A stretch of DNA of 64,000 nt from Mycobacterium sp. 852002-51163_SCH5372311 (lineage in GTDB: Bacteria > Actinomycetota > Actinomycetes > Mycobacteriales > Mycobacteriaceae), in assembly GCF_001667115.1 (NCBI RefSeq), contig NZ_LZIJ01000073.1, positions 30,296 through 94,295 of the forward strand. The letters run 5' to 3'. The translations under genes and the position numbers were made by a program. Shown piece by piece: positions 56,864 to 64,000 of this stretch; the first letter of the stretch is position 1, and the number at the start of each line of letters is the position of its first letter. The notes below the pieces were generated by a model. The model was not told the origin of the DNA. It made no database searches and was given only the letters and a program-made list of their open reading frames with translations.

Positions 56864-57277
56864 ATGCGTTTGGACCACATAGTTCTCTGGACGAAGGATC
56901 CGCGGGCCGCGATGGACTTCTACTCGAAGGTGGTCGGGTTGACACCGGTGCGGTTTGCCGAGTTCGACGCCGGCGAGGCGCCGTTCCCGAGTGTGCGGGT
57001 GTGCGAGGACTCGATCATCGACCTGATCCCGGTGGAGAACGCCGCGGGGACCGACTCGATGACGCGGGTCGCCGGCAGTGCCGGCCACCCGGTTAACCAC
57101 GTCTGCCTCGCGCTGTCGAAGGCCGAATACGACGCGCTGGATCAGCGTCTGCAGGCCGCCGGCGTGGACACCAGCGCGCGGCTGAACCACACCTACGGTG
57201 CGCGGGGATGGGCGCCGCAGGGCTACTACTTCCCCGATCCGGACGGCAACGTCGTCGAGGCCCGCTACTACGAGTGA
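56864..57277 (+). CDS. VOC-superfamily (glyoxalase/dioxygenase-like) protein
   Basis: 137 residues starting MRLDHIVLWTKDPRAAMDFY, with a second half HPVNHVCLALSKAEYDAL. His4-type, His in NHV and the terminal Glu in NVVEARYYE are the usual metal ligands of the VOC fold. The reaction is unknown (glyoxalase, dioxygenase or resistance type). A TTG two codons earlier is an alternative start. Divergent from ephA. Confidence 0.88.
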   Translation: MRLDHIVLWTKDPRAAMDFYSKVVGLTPVRFAEFDAGEAPFPSVRVCEDSIIDLIPVENAAGTDSMTRVAGSAGHPVNHVCLALSKAEYDALDQRLQAAGVDTSARLNHTYGARGWAPQGYYFPDPDGNVVEARYYE

Positions 57278-57386
57278 CGTCCGCGTTGAGATTGCACTGG
57301 TGGCGCGACTCACTCGCTCGCACTTCTCCTGCGTGGGCGCAGAGTCAACTGCGGGGAACCGCTGCTCGTTGTCTTAGCGAACAAAC

Positions 57387-57436
57387 GTGGCGACCCGCAA
57401 CGCCCGGCTCTGCCGGAGCTGGCGATCGCCACGAGC
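57387..57436. repeat. Single diverged copy of the ephA 54-bp palindromic repeat
   Basis: GTGGCGACCCGCAACGCCCG through CTGGCGATCGCCACGAG matches the reverse complement of the ephA unit at most positions. It keeps the outer GTGGCGA/TCGCCAC and inner CCGGC/GCCGG pairs. It lies about 70 bases upstream of ftsH. Confidence 0.8.
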
Positions 57437-57502
57437 GGTAGCCTGGTCTTTTCCAGCTGCGTGTATTCGGGGAAGGAACCTGGCCGACGAGGCCGATGAT
57501 TG

Positions 57503-59866
57503 ATGAACCGTAAAAACGTGCTTCGCACCGTCACGGCGATCGCTGTCGTGGTGGTGCTCGGCTGGTCGTTCTTCTATTTCAGCGACGACACTCGCGGCTA
57601 CAAGCCCGTCGACACCTCGGTGGCGATGGCCCAGATCAACAGCGACAACGTCAAGAGCGCGCAGATCGACGATCGCGAACAGCAGCTGCGGTTGACCCTG
57701 AAGCAGGGCAACGGCGACACCGACAACTCCGACAAGGTGATCACCAAGTACCCGACCGGATACGCCGTCGACCTGTTCAAAGCGCTCAACGCCAAGAACG
57801 CCAAGGTCAGCACCGTCGTCAACGAAGGCAGCATCCTGGGCGAGCTGCTGGTCTACGTGCTTCCACTACTGCTCCTTGTCGGCCTGTTCGTGATGTTCTC
57901 CCGCATGCAGGGCGGCGCTCGGATGGGCTTCGGCTTCGGCAAATCGCGCGCCAAGATGCTGAACAAGGACATGCCCAAGACGACGTTCGCCGACGTGGCC
58001 GGTGTCGACGAGGCGGTCGAGGAGCTCTACGAAATCAAGGACTTCCTGCAGAACCCGTCGCGGTACCAGGCCTTGGGCGCCAAGATTCCCAAGGGCGTGC
58101 TGCTCTACGGCCCGCCGGGAACCGGTAAGACGCTGCTGGCCCGCGCCGTAGCCGGGGAGGCGGGGGTTCCGTTCTTCACCATCTCGGGCTCGGACTTCGT
58201 GGAGATGTTCGTCGGTGTCGGCGCCTCCCGAGTGCGTGACCTTTTCGAGCAGGCCAAGCAGAACAGCCCGTGCATCATCTTCGTCGATGAGATCGACGCG
58301 GTCGGCCGCCAGCGCGGCGCCGGCCTGGGTGGCGGTCACGACGAGCGCGAGCAGACCCTCAACCAGCTGCTGGTCGAGATGGACGGTTTCGGCGATCGCG
58401 CCGGCGTGATTCTCATCGCGGCCACCAACCGGCCCGACATCCTGGACCCCGCCCTCTTGAGGCCAGGCCGCTTCGACCGCCAGATCCCGGTGTCCAACCC
58501 CGACCTGGCCGGGCGCCGAGCCGTCTTACGGGTGCACTCCAAGGGCAAGCCGATCGGCCCGGACGCCGACCTGGACGGACTGGCCAAGCGGACCGTCGGC
58601 ATGACCGGCGCCGACCTGGCCAACGTCATCAACGAGGCCGCGCTGCTGACCGCCCGGGAGAACGGCACCGTCATCACCGGCCCCGCTCTGGAGGAGGCGG
58701 TGGACCGGGTGATCGGCGGCCCCCGCCGCAAGGGCCGGATCATCAGCGAGCAGGAGAAGAAGATCACCGCCTACCACGAAGGCGGCCACACCCTGGCAGC
58801 CTGGGCGATGCCCGACATCGACCCGGTGTACAAGGTGACGATCCTGGCCCGCGGCCGTACCGGCGGGCATGCGGTTGCGGTGCCGGAGGAGGACAAGGGG
58901 CTGCGTACCCGCTCGGAGATGATCGCTCAGCTGGTTTTCGCCATGGGCGGACGCGCCGCCGAGGAGCTGGTGTTCCGGGAGCCGACCACCGGCGCGGTCT
59001 CAGACATCGAGCAGGCGACGAAAGTGGCCCGCGCGATGGTCACCGAGTACGGCATGAGTTCGAAGCTCGGCGCGGTCAAGTACGGCACCGAACACGGCGA
59101 CCCGTTCCTGGGCCGGACTATGGGCAATCAGGCCGACTACTCCCACGAGGTGGCCCGCGACATCGACGATGAGGTCCGCAAGCTCATCGAGGCGGCGCAC
59201 ACCGAGGCGTGGGAGATCCTCACCGAATACCGCGACGTACTCGACACGCTGGCCGGTGAGCTGTTGGAAAAGGAGACGCTGCACCGTCCCGAGCTGGAGG
59301 CGATCTTCGGCGACGTGGAAAAGCGGCCCCGCCTGACTATGTTCGACGACTTCGGCGGCCGGGTGCCGTCGGACAAGCCGCCGATCAAGACGCCGGGCGA
59401 GCTGGCGATCGAGCGCGGTGAGCCGTGGCCTCCGCCGGTTCCCGAGCCGGCCTTCAAGGCCGCTATTGCGCGCGCCAACGCCGCCGCCGAGGCGCAGGTG
59501 ACGCAGTCGGGCGCCTCCGACGGAGAACCCACTGGCCACGGCCCCAACGGCTCCCCAGGCCAGGGAACACCGCCTAACGGCCCAACCCAGCCGGACTACG
59601 GCGCCCCGGCCGGTTGGCATGCACCTGGATGGCCGCCGCAGCAGTCGCGGGGGAGCTGGTACCCGCCCGCGCAGCCGCCGCCGAATTGGCAGCCTGCACG
59701 TGATTACCCCGGTTATCCCGGCCAGCCGGCCCAACCGGGCCAGACCCGGCCGTCCTACTCGCCGTATCCGCCCTACCCGCCGCCGGATCAGCCCACTCGT
59801 GATGCCGAAAAGTCCCCAGACGAAGACGAGGATGTGAGCCGGTCCAACCCGCCGGCCCATGGCTGA
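57503..59866 (+). CDS. ftsH: ATP-dependent membrane zinc metalloprotease FtsH
   Basis: Degrades misfolded or regulatory membrane and cytosolic proteins. 787 residues: an N-terminal membrane helix ([17 protein letters not shown]), a periplasmic part, a second helix ([19 protein letters not shown]), an AAA domain with Walker A GPPGTGKT, Walker [15 protein letters not shown] and [23 protein letters not shown], and the zinc site HEGGH. A Pro/Gly-rich tail of about 150 residues extends the C terminus. ATG is preceded by an in-frame TTG. folE follows after 15 bases. Confidence 0.97.
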   Translation: MNRKNVLRTVTAIAVVVVLGWSFFYFSDDTRGYKPVDTSVAMAQINSDNVKSAQIDDREQQLRLTLKQGNGDTDNSDKVITKYPTGYAVDLFKALNAKNAKVSTVVNEGSILGELLVYVLPLLLLVGLFVMFSRMQGGARMGFGFGKSRAKMLNKDMPKTTFADVAGVDEAVEELYEIKDFLQNPSRYQALGAKIPKGVLLYGPPGTGKTLLARAVAGEAGVPFFTISGSDFVEMFVGVGASRVRDLFEQAKQNSPCIIFVDEIDAVGRQRGAGLGGGHDEREQTLNQLLVEMDGFGDRAGVILIAATNRPDILDPALLRPGRFDRQIPVSNPDLAGRRAVLRVHSKGKPIGPDADLDGLAKRTVGMTGADLANVINEAALLTARENGTVITGPALEEAVDRVIGGPRRKGRIISEQEKKITAYHEGGHTLAAWAMPDIDPVYKVTILARGRTGGHAVAVPEEDKGLRTRSEMIAQLVFAMGGRAAEELVFREPTTGAVSDIEQATKVARAMVTEYGMSSKLGAVKYGTEHGDPFLGRTMGNQADYSHEVARDIDDEVRKLIEAAHTEAWEILTEYRDVLDTLAGELLEKETLHRPELEAIFGDVEKRPRLTMFDDFGGRVPSDKPPIKTPGELAIERGEPWPPPVPEPAFKAAIARANAAAEAQVTQSGASDGEPTGHGPNGSPGQGTPPNGPTQPDYGAPAGWHAPGWPPQQSRGSWYPPAQPPPNWQPARDYPGYPGQPAQPGQTRPSYSPYPPYPPPDQPTRDAEKSPDEDEDVSRSNPPAHG

Positions 59867-59881
59867 CGAACGGAGGATTCG

Positions 59882-60490
59882 ATGGCCCTGCCGGATTCCC
59901 GCCGCGCCACCAGGCGCATCCGGGTCTTCGACCAGCCACGCGCTGAGGCCGCGATCCGCGAGTTGCTCTGCGCGATCGGCGAGGACCCTGACCGGAACGG
60001 CTTGCAAGAAACCCCGGCCCGGGTCGCCCGTGCATACCGCGAGATGTTTGCCGGCCTCTACACCGACCCCGACGCGGTGCTGAACACCACGTTCGACGAA
60101 GACCACGACGAAATGGTGATCGTCAAGGAAATCCCGCTCTACTCCACCTGCGAACACCATCTGGTGTCCTTTCACGGTGTGGCCCACGTCGGATACATCC
60201 CCGGCGACGACGGCAGGGTCACCGGGCTGTCCAAGATCGCCCGGCTGGTAGACCTCTACGCCAAGCGGCCGCAGGTGCAGGAACGGCTCACCAGTCAGAT
60301 CGCCGACGCTCTGGTGAGCCGGCTCAACCCGAGCGGGGTGATCGTCGTCGTCGAGGCCGAGCACCTGTGCATGGCGATGCGCGGCGTCCGCAAGCCCGGC
60401 GCCATCACGACGACATCGGCGGTGCGCGGTCAGTTCAAGACCTCCGCCGCTTCTCGAGCCGAAGCGCTCGACCTCATCCTGCGTAAGTGA
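59882..60490 (+). CDS. folE: GTP cyclohydrolase I
   Basis: First step of folate synthesis, GTP to dihydroneopterin triphosphate. 202 residues. Zinc-binding Cys and His in [12 protein letters not shown] and CMAMRG, with [20 protein letters not shown] and [15 protein letters not shown] is about six bases before ATG. Head of the folE-folP1-folB-folK order shared with M. tuberculosis. Confidence 0.97.
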   Translation: MALPDSRRATRRIRVFDQPRAEAAIRELLCAIGEDPDRNGLQETPARVARAYREMFAGLYTDPDAVLNTTFDEDHDEMVIVKEIPLYSTCEHHLVSFHGVAHVGYIPGDDGRVTGLSKIARLVDLYAKRPQVQERLTSQIADALVSRLNPSGVIVVVEAEHLCMAMRGVRKPGAITTTSAVRGQFKTSAASRAEALDLILRK

Positions 60491-60502
60491 GTCGGCACGC
60501 CT

Positions 60503-61339
60503 GTGCAGGTTATGGGGGTTCTGAACGTCACCGACGACTCGTTCTCGGACGGCGGGCGTTATCTCGACGTCGACGACGCCGTCGAGCATGGTCTGACGCT
60601 GACCGCAGACGGCGCCGGGATTGTCGACGTCGGGGGCGAGTCGACCCGCCCCGGAGCTGTTCGCGTCGACGCTCGAGTCGAGGCCGCCCGGGTGGTTCCA
60701 GTGGTGAAAGCGCTTGCGGCACAAGGTATTACCGTGAGCATCGACACCATGCGCGCCGAGGTGGCGGGTGCCGCGCTGGAGAGCGGGGCGCAGATCGTCA
60801 ACGACGTTTCCGGGGGGCGGGCCGATCCGGCGATGGCTCCGCTGGTGGCCGAAGCCGGCGTTCGGTGGGTGTTGATGCACTGGCGACCGATGTCGGCCGA
60901 GCGCCCGCATGTGGCTCCGCACTACCGCGACGTGGTGGCCGAAGTGCGCGACGAGTTGCTCGCCGGCGTCGATGACGCTGTCGGTGCCGGTGTCGATCCG
61001 GCGAAGCTGATCATCGACCCCGGGCTGGGATTCGCCAAGACGGGACAACACAATTGGGCTCTGCTGCGGGCATTGCCGGAGCTGGTGGCCACCGGCATTC
61101 CGGTGCTGCTCGGCGCCTCCCGCAAGCGGTTCCTCGGTCGGTTGCTGGCCGGCGGGCCCGACGGAACGGAGCGACCGCCGGACGGGCGGGAGACGGCGAC
61201 CGCGGTGATTTCCGCGCTGGCCGCGCTGCACGGGGCCTGGGGTGTGCGGGTGCACGACGTGCGGGCCACGGTAGACGCCCTCAAGGTCGTCGCGGCCTGG
61301 ACGCAGCCCGAAAACACTGAGTTGAGTGGCGATGGCTGA
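60503..61339 (+). CDS. folP1: Dihydropteroate synthase, sulfonamide target
   Basis: Joins p-aminobenzoate to dihydropterin pyrophosphate. 278 residues: [62 protein letters not shown] and GASRKRFLG are all intact. GTG twelve bases after the folE stop; a GTG overlapping that stop is in another frame. The 3' end overlaps folB by eight bases. Confidence 0.96.
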   Translation: MQVMGVLNVTDDSFSDGGRYLDVDDAVEHGLTLTADGAGIVDVGGESTRPGAVRVDARVEAARVVPVVKALAAQGITVSIDTMRAEVAGAALESGAQIVNDVSGGRADPAMAPLVAEAGVRWVLMHWRPMSAERPHVAPHYRDVVAEVRDELLAGVDDAVGAGVDPAKLIIDPGLGFAKTGQHNWALLRALPELVATGIPVLLGASRKRFLGRLLAGGPDGTERPPDGRETATAVISALAALHGAWGVRVHDVRATVDALKVVAAWTQPENTELSGDG

Positions 61340-61733
61340 CCGAATCGAATTGCGCGGCTTGACAATTCATGGCCGCCATGGAGTCTTCGAACACGAACGC
61401 GCGAGAGGGCAGGAGTTCGTCGTCGATGTCACGGTGTGGATCGACCTGGCCGACGCGGCCGCCAGCGATGACCTGGCCGACACGTACGACTATGCGGCGC
61501 TGGCCGAGCTGGCGGCCGGTGTGGTGGCCGGGCCGCCGCGCAACCTGATCGAAACCGTCGGGGCCCAGATCGCCGACCAGGTGATGAACGACCCACGCGT
61601 GCACGCGGTCGAGGTGGTGGTGCACAAGCCGCAGGCCCCCATCCCGCGGCAGTTCACCGATGTCGCCGTAGTGGTGCGACGGTCGCGGCGCGGCGGACGC
61701 GGTTCGGTGATTCCGGCAGGCGGGGCCGTATGA
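61332..61733 (+). CDS. folB: Dihydroneopterin aldolase
   Basis: 133 residues, [22 protein letters not shown] with the family start and the catalytic Glu/Tyr/Lys region ([11 protein letters not shown] and VHKPQAPIP). It splits dihydroneopterin to 6-hydroxymethyl-dihydropterin and glycolaldehyde. ATG within folP1; an in-frame GTG two codons upstream is possible. Confidence 0.95.
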   Translation: MADRIELRGLTIHGRHGVFEHERARGQEFVVDVTVWIDLADAAASDDLADTYDYAALAELAAGVVAGPPRNLIETVGAQIADQVMNDPRVHAVEVVVHKPQAPIPRQFTDVAVVVRRSRRGGRGSVIPAGGAV

Positions 61734-61782
61734 CCCGCGCCGGCGACGATGCAGAACGGAGCGATGGGGAGGAACGGCGCAA

Positions 61783-62307
61783 ATGACCTCCGTGGTGCTG
61801 TCCATCGGCTCCAACCTGGGCGACCGGTTGGCGCGGCTGCAGTCGGTCGTGGACGCGCTGGGCGAATCCGTGCAAGCCGTCTCACCGGTTTACGAGACGG
61901 CCCCCTGGGGCCGGGTGGATCAGGGCGCGTTCCTGAATGCGGTGCTGATCGCCGACGACCCGGCGTGCGACGCGCAGAGCTGGCTGAGCCGGGCTCAGGA
62001 GTTCGAGCGGGCCGCGGGCCGGATCCGTGGCGAGCGCTGGGGCCCCCGCACGCTGGACGTAGACCTGATCGCCTGCTATCAGACCGGTCCGGCCGGCCGG
62101 GTGGAAGTGGTCTCGCGGGAAAACAACCTGACATTGCCGCACCCACTGGCCCATCTGCGCGCCTTCGTGATGATCCCGTGGCTGGACGTCGACCCCGGCG
62201 CGCAGCTGACGGTTGCCGCGGGACCGACGCCGGTGGCCCGGTTACTGGCCGAGCTGGCGCCCGCCGACCGGGACGGCGTCCGATTGACGGGACTGGCGCT
62301 GCGCTGA
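61783..62307 (+). CDS. folK: 6-hydroxymethyl-dihydropterin pyrophosphokinase
   Basis: 174 residues. Motifs: VLSIGSNLGDRLARLQ, VSPVYETAPWGRVDQGAFLN, RWGPRTLDVDLI and LPHPLAHLRAFVMIPW, the pterin and ATP sites of HPPK. GGGAGG is ten bases before ATG. The stop overlaps the next ATG (TGATG). Confidence 0.96.
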   Translation: MTSVVLSIGSNLGDRLARLQSVVDALGESVQAVSPVYETAPWGRVDQGAFLNAVLIADDPACDAQSWLSRAQEFERAAGRIRGERWGPRTLDVDLIACYQTGPAGRVEVVSRENNLTLPHPLAHLRAFVMIPWLDVDPGAQLTVAAGPTPVARLLAELAPADRDGVRLTGLALR

Positions 62308-62783
62308 TGGGACCGACCAGGAGACGTGACCTGACGGCCGCGGTGATCGGCGCTGGGATCCTCGGTTATCTGTTGGTGATGCAGCTGTATCGGTGGTTTC
62401 CGCCGATCACGGTGTGGACCGGGTCGTCGCTGCTGGCTGTGGCCGTGGCGGAGGCACTGTGGGCTCGCTACGTGCGGACCAAGATCAGCGACGGCGAGAT
62501 CGGCGACGGTCCCGGCTGGTTGCATCCGCTTTCGGTGGCGCGCAGCGTGGTGGTGGCCAAGGCGTCGGCCTGGGTGGGGGCGCTGGTCCTTGGTTGGTGG
62601 GTGGCGGTATTGGTGTACGTGCTGCCGCGACGGTCTTGGCTGCGGACGGCGGCCGAGGACACCCCGGGTGCCGTCGTGGCCGCGGTGAGCGCACTGGCGT
62701 TGGTGGTTGCGGCGCTGTGGTTGCAGCATTGCTGCAAATCTCCCCAGGATCCAACTCAGCACGGCGACGGCGCCGAAAGCTAG
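62307..62783 (+). CDS. DUF3180 membrane protein (Rv3605c-like)
   Basis: 158 residues with four membrane helices (AAVIGAGILGYLLVMQLY, TVWTGSSLLAVAVAEALW, AWVGALVLGWWVAVLVYVL, AVVAAVSALALVVAALWL). Conserved after folK in mycobacteria and coupled to it by TGATG. Function unknown. Confidence 0.88.
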   Translation: MGPTRRRDLTAAVIGAGILGYLLVMQLYRWFPPITVWTGSSLLAVAVAEALWARYVRTKISDGEIGDGPGWLHPLSVARSVVVAKASAWVGALVLGWWVAVLVYVLPRRSWLRTAAEDTPGAVVAAVSALALVVAALWLQHCCKSPQDPTQHGDGAES

Positions 62784-62901
62784 CCGGACAGACGCAAAAG
62801 CTGCCTTTTCGAATCGAAACGGGAGCATTTGCGACCGCTCGCCAACGAATCGCCGGACTCGCGCGACACGCGGTCTGACCTCGCCCAGGTACAGTACGGC
62901 C

Positions 62902-64000
62902 ATGACCGTTCTGTCCCGCGGCGCCCGTACCCGGCGCGGCGGCCGCAGGCCGGGGTGGGTGCTCTTGACGGTGTTGCTGGTTCTCGTGATGGGAGCCAGT
63001 TCCGCACTGGTTTTCACCAATCGCGTGGAACTTCTCAAGCTCGCTGTGATCCTGGCGCTGTGGGCCGCCATCGCCGGCGCTTTTGTGTCGGTGCTCTACC
63101 GCCGACAAGCCGATGCCGACCAGTCCCGAGTACGTGACCTGAAGTTGGTCTACGACCTGCAGCTGGATCGGGAGATCTCCGCGAGACGCGAGTACGAACT
63201 GACGGTGGAGTCGCAGCTGCGCCGCGAGCTGGCCAGCGAGCTGCGTGCCCAGGCCGCCGACGACGTGGCGGCGCTGCGGGCGGAGCTGGCTGCTCTGCGG
63301 ACCAGCCTGGAGATTCTGTTCGACACGGACCTCGAGCAACGGCGGGCGCTGGAGAATCAGCCCGGTGAGTCGGACACCGTCGGCGCCTACGGTGACTGGG
63401 GCCGCAACGGCGAAGGCGCACCCGTCGACTGGGTGACCAGTGATCGGGTTACCTCGGTTCGCCAGGACAACCGTCAGGACAGCGCCGCCCGGCCCGACGA
63501 AGCGTCGATCATCGATGTGCCCGAGGAGCCGTTGTTGCCGCCCCGGCCGGTGGGACCGCCACGGGACGCGAGGCTGCACTATGAAGCGACGCCACCGACG
63601 CCCGAGCCGCGGTTCGAGCCGCCGCAACCGCCGCCGCCGCCCCCGCAGCCAGAACCGCACGTGCAACCGCCGCGGCAGGATTGGCAGCCGGCCGCCGCCC
63701 AGGGGCAATGGCTACCACCGTCAACACCCGGCAGCAACTGGGCGGACGCTGCCCCTGCGTCACCCGGTGAACCGTCGGGCCGACGCGCCCGGCATTCCAA
63801 CCAGGAGGAGTTTTCCGCCGGCCCGCGCAGGCAAGCCGAGCCGGCCGGACCCTACGCCGAATCGGGTTGGCGCGCGCGGTCGCGCCATGCAGCCGAATAC
63901 CCCGACTTCGGCGTCGAGGGTGTTCCGGGTGGTGGACGCCCTGGCGGCCCGGACATCGGCCAGCCCGCGCCGCCGCCGATGACCGCCGCGCCTCCACCAC
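62902..64000 (+). CDS. DUF6779-type two-helix membrane protein with Pro-rich tail (Rv3604c-like), cut by window end
   Basis: At least 366 residues. N-terminal basic stretch (SRGARTRRGGRRPG), two membrane helices (WVLLTVLLVLVMGASSALVF and LAVILALWAAIAGAFVSVLY), a coiled-coil-like segment (REYELTVESQLRRELASELR), then a long low-complexity Pro-rich region (for example EPRFEPPQPPPPPPQPEPHV). The stop lies beyond the window. M. tuberculosis Rv3604c has this layout and place. Function unknown. Confidence 0.85.
   Translation, partial: MTVLSRGARTRRGGRRPGWVLLTVLLVLVMGASSALVFTNRVELLKLAVILALWAAIAGAFVSVLYRRQADADQSRVRDLKLVYDLQLDREISARREYELTVESQLRRELASELRAQAADDVAALRAELAALRTSLEILFDTDLEQRRALENQPGESDTVGAYGDWGRNGEGAPVDWVTSDRVTSVRQDNRQDSAARPDEASIIDVPEEPLLPPRPVGPPRDARLHYEATPPTPEPRFEPPQPPPPPPQPEPHVQPPRQDWQPAAAQGQWLPPSTPGSNWADAAPASPGEPSGRRARHSNQEEFSAGPRRQAEPAGPYAESGWRARSRHAAEYPDFGVEGVPGGGRPGGPDIGQPAPPPMTAAPPP

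Noticed and set aside
57496..57513. Five-codon upstream ORF overlapping the ftsH start
   Set aside because: Too short and without ribosome site; likely chance.
60487..60975. GTG overlapping the folE stop as a start for folP1
   Set aside because: It is in another frame and reads an Arg-rich shadow; GTG at 60503 gives the proper [12 protein letters not shown] start.

Overview
The window is high-GC chromosomal DNA of a slow-growing, non-tuberculous Mycobacterium. The evidence is PPE proteins of the SVP subfamily, a mycobacterial-type folEPBK cluster next to ftsH, DppABCD, a DUF4244-type Flp/Tad locus, an Rv3645-like adenylate cyclase, and the two actinobacterial small RNAs Ms1 and 6C at their usual place. 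Gene order follows the M. tuberculosis Rv3604c-Rv3670 segment in inverted orientation. The window differs from that segment by several insertions and losses. The species cannot be fixed from the sequence; the absence of espACD and PE/Esx genes between lpqG and ephA fits a M. avium-complex-like genome (inference from remembered gene order).

Layout. 1-7.5 kb: ephE (cut by the window edge), a small holin-like membrane protein, a secreted serine protease, acetyl-CoA synthetase, then two PPE-SVP genes and a small membrane protein inserted before the peptide importer. 7.6-13.5 kb: dppABCD plus a degenerate Fic-fold protein. 13.5-15.0 kb: Ms1 RNA, a HAD phosphatase and 6C RNA. 15.2-19.8 kb: a Tad/Flp pilus operon (ssd, tadA, tadB, tadC, flp, tadE and a TadE-like gene) with coupled, overlapping genes. 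19.8-30.6 kb: a tandem PAS/GAF-type protein, an MrfA/Hrq1-like helicase, cspA, topA, a membrane adenylate cyclase and the DNA polymerase III delta' gene, ending in tRNA-Thr(CGT).

30.7-37.2 kb is an accessory block next to that tRNA: an alpha/beta-hydrolase/glycosyltransferase fusion, a SAM methyltransferase and a divergent AAA-LuxR regulator. 37.2-42.4 kb holds envelope-glycan genes: a polytopic membrane protein, galE1, a DUF2304 protein with ppgS, and a flippase-like protein. 42.5-49.2 kb: terC-like, ppa, dacB, a zincin, tilS, hpt and lpqG. 49.2-56.8 kb is a second accessory block: two tandem receptor-type Ser/Thr kinases, one with pseudokinase substitutions, then the operon ephA/LLM monooxygenase/alcohol dehydrogenase, where ephA carries five perfect 54-bp in-frame repeats. 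56.9-64 kb: a VOC protein, ftsH, folE-folP1-folB-folK, DUF3180 and a DUF6779-type protein cut by the window end.

Points worth attention are the active-kinase/pseudokinase pair, the 54-bp palindromic repeat family (amplified inside ephA, single copies upstream of ftsH and of the LuxR gene), a hairpin that would hide the hpt ribosome site, the hydrolase-glycosyltransferase fusion island, the Fic-like protein without its catalytic histidine, and Tad minor pilin genes without ordinary start codons.
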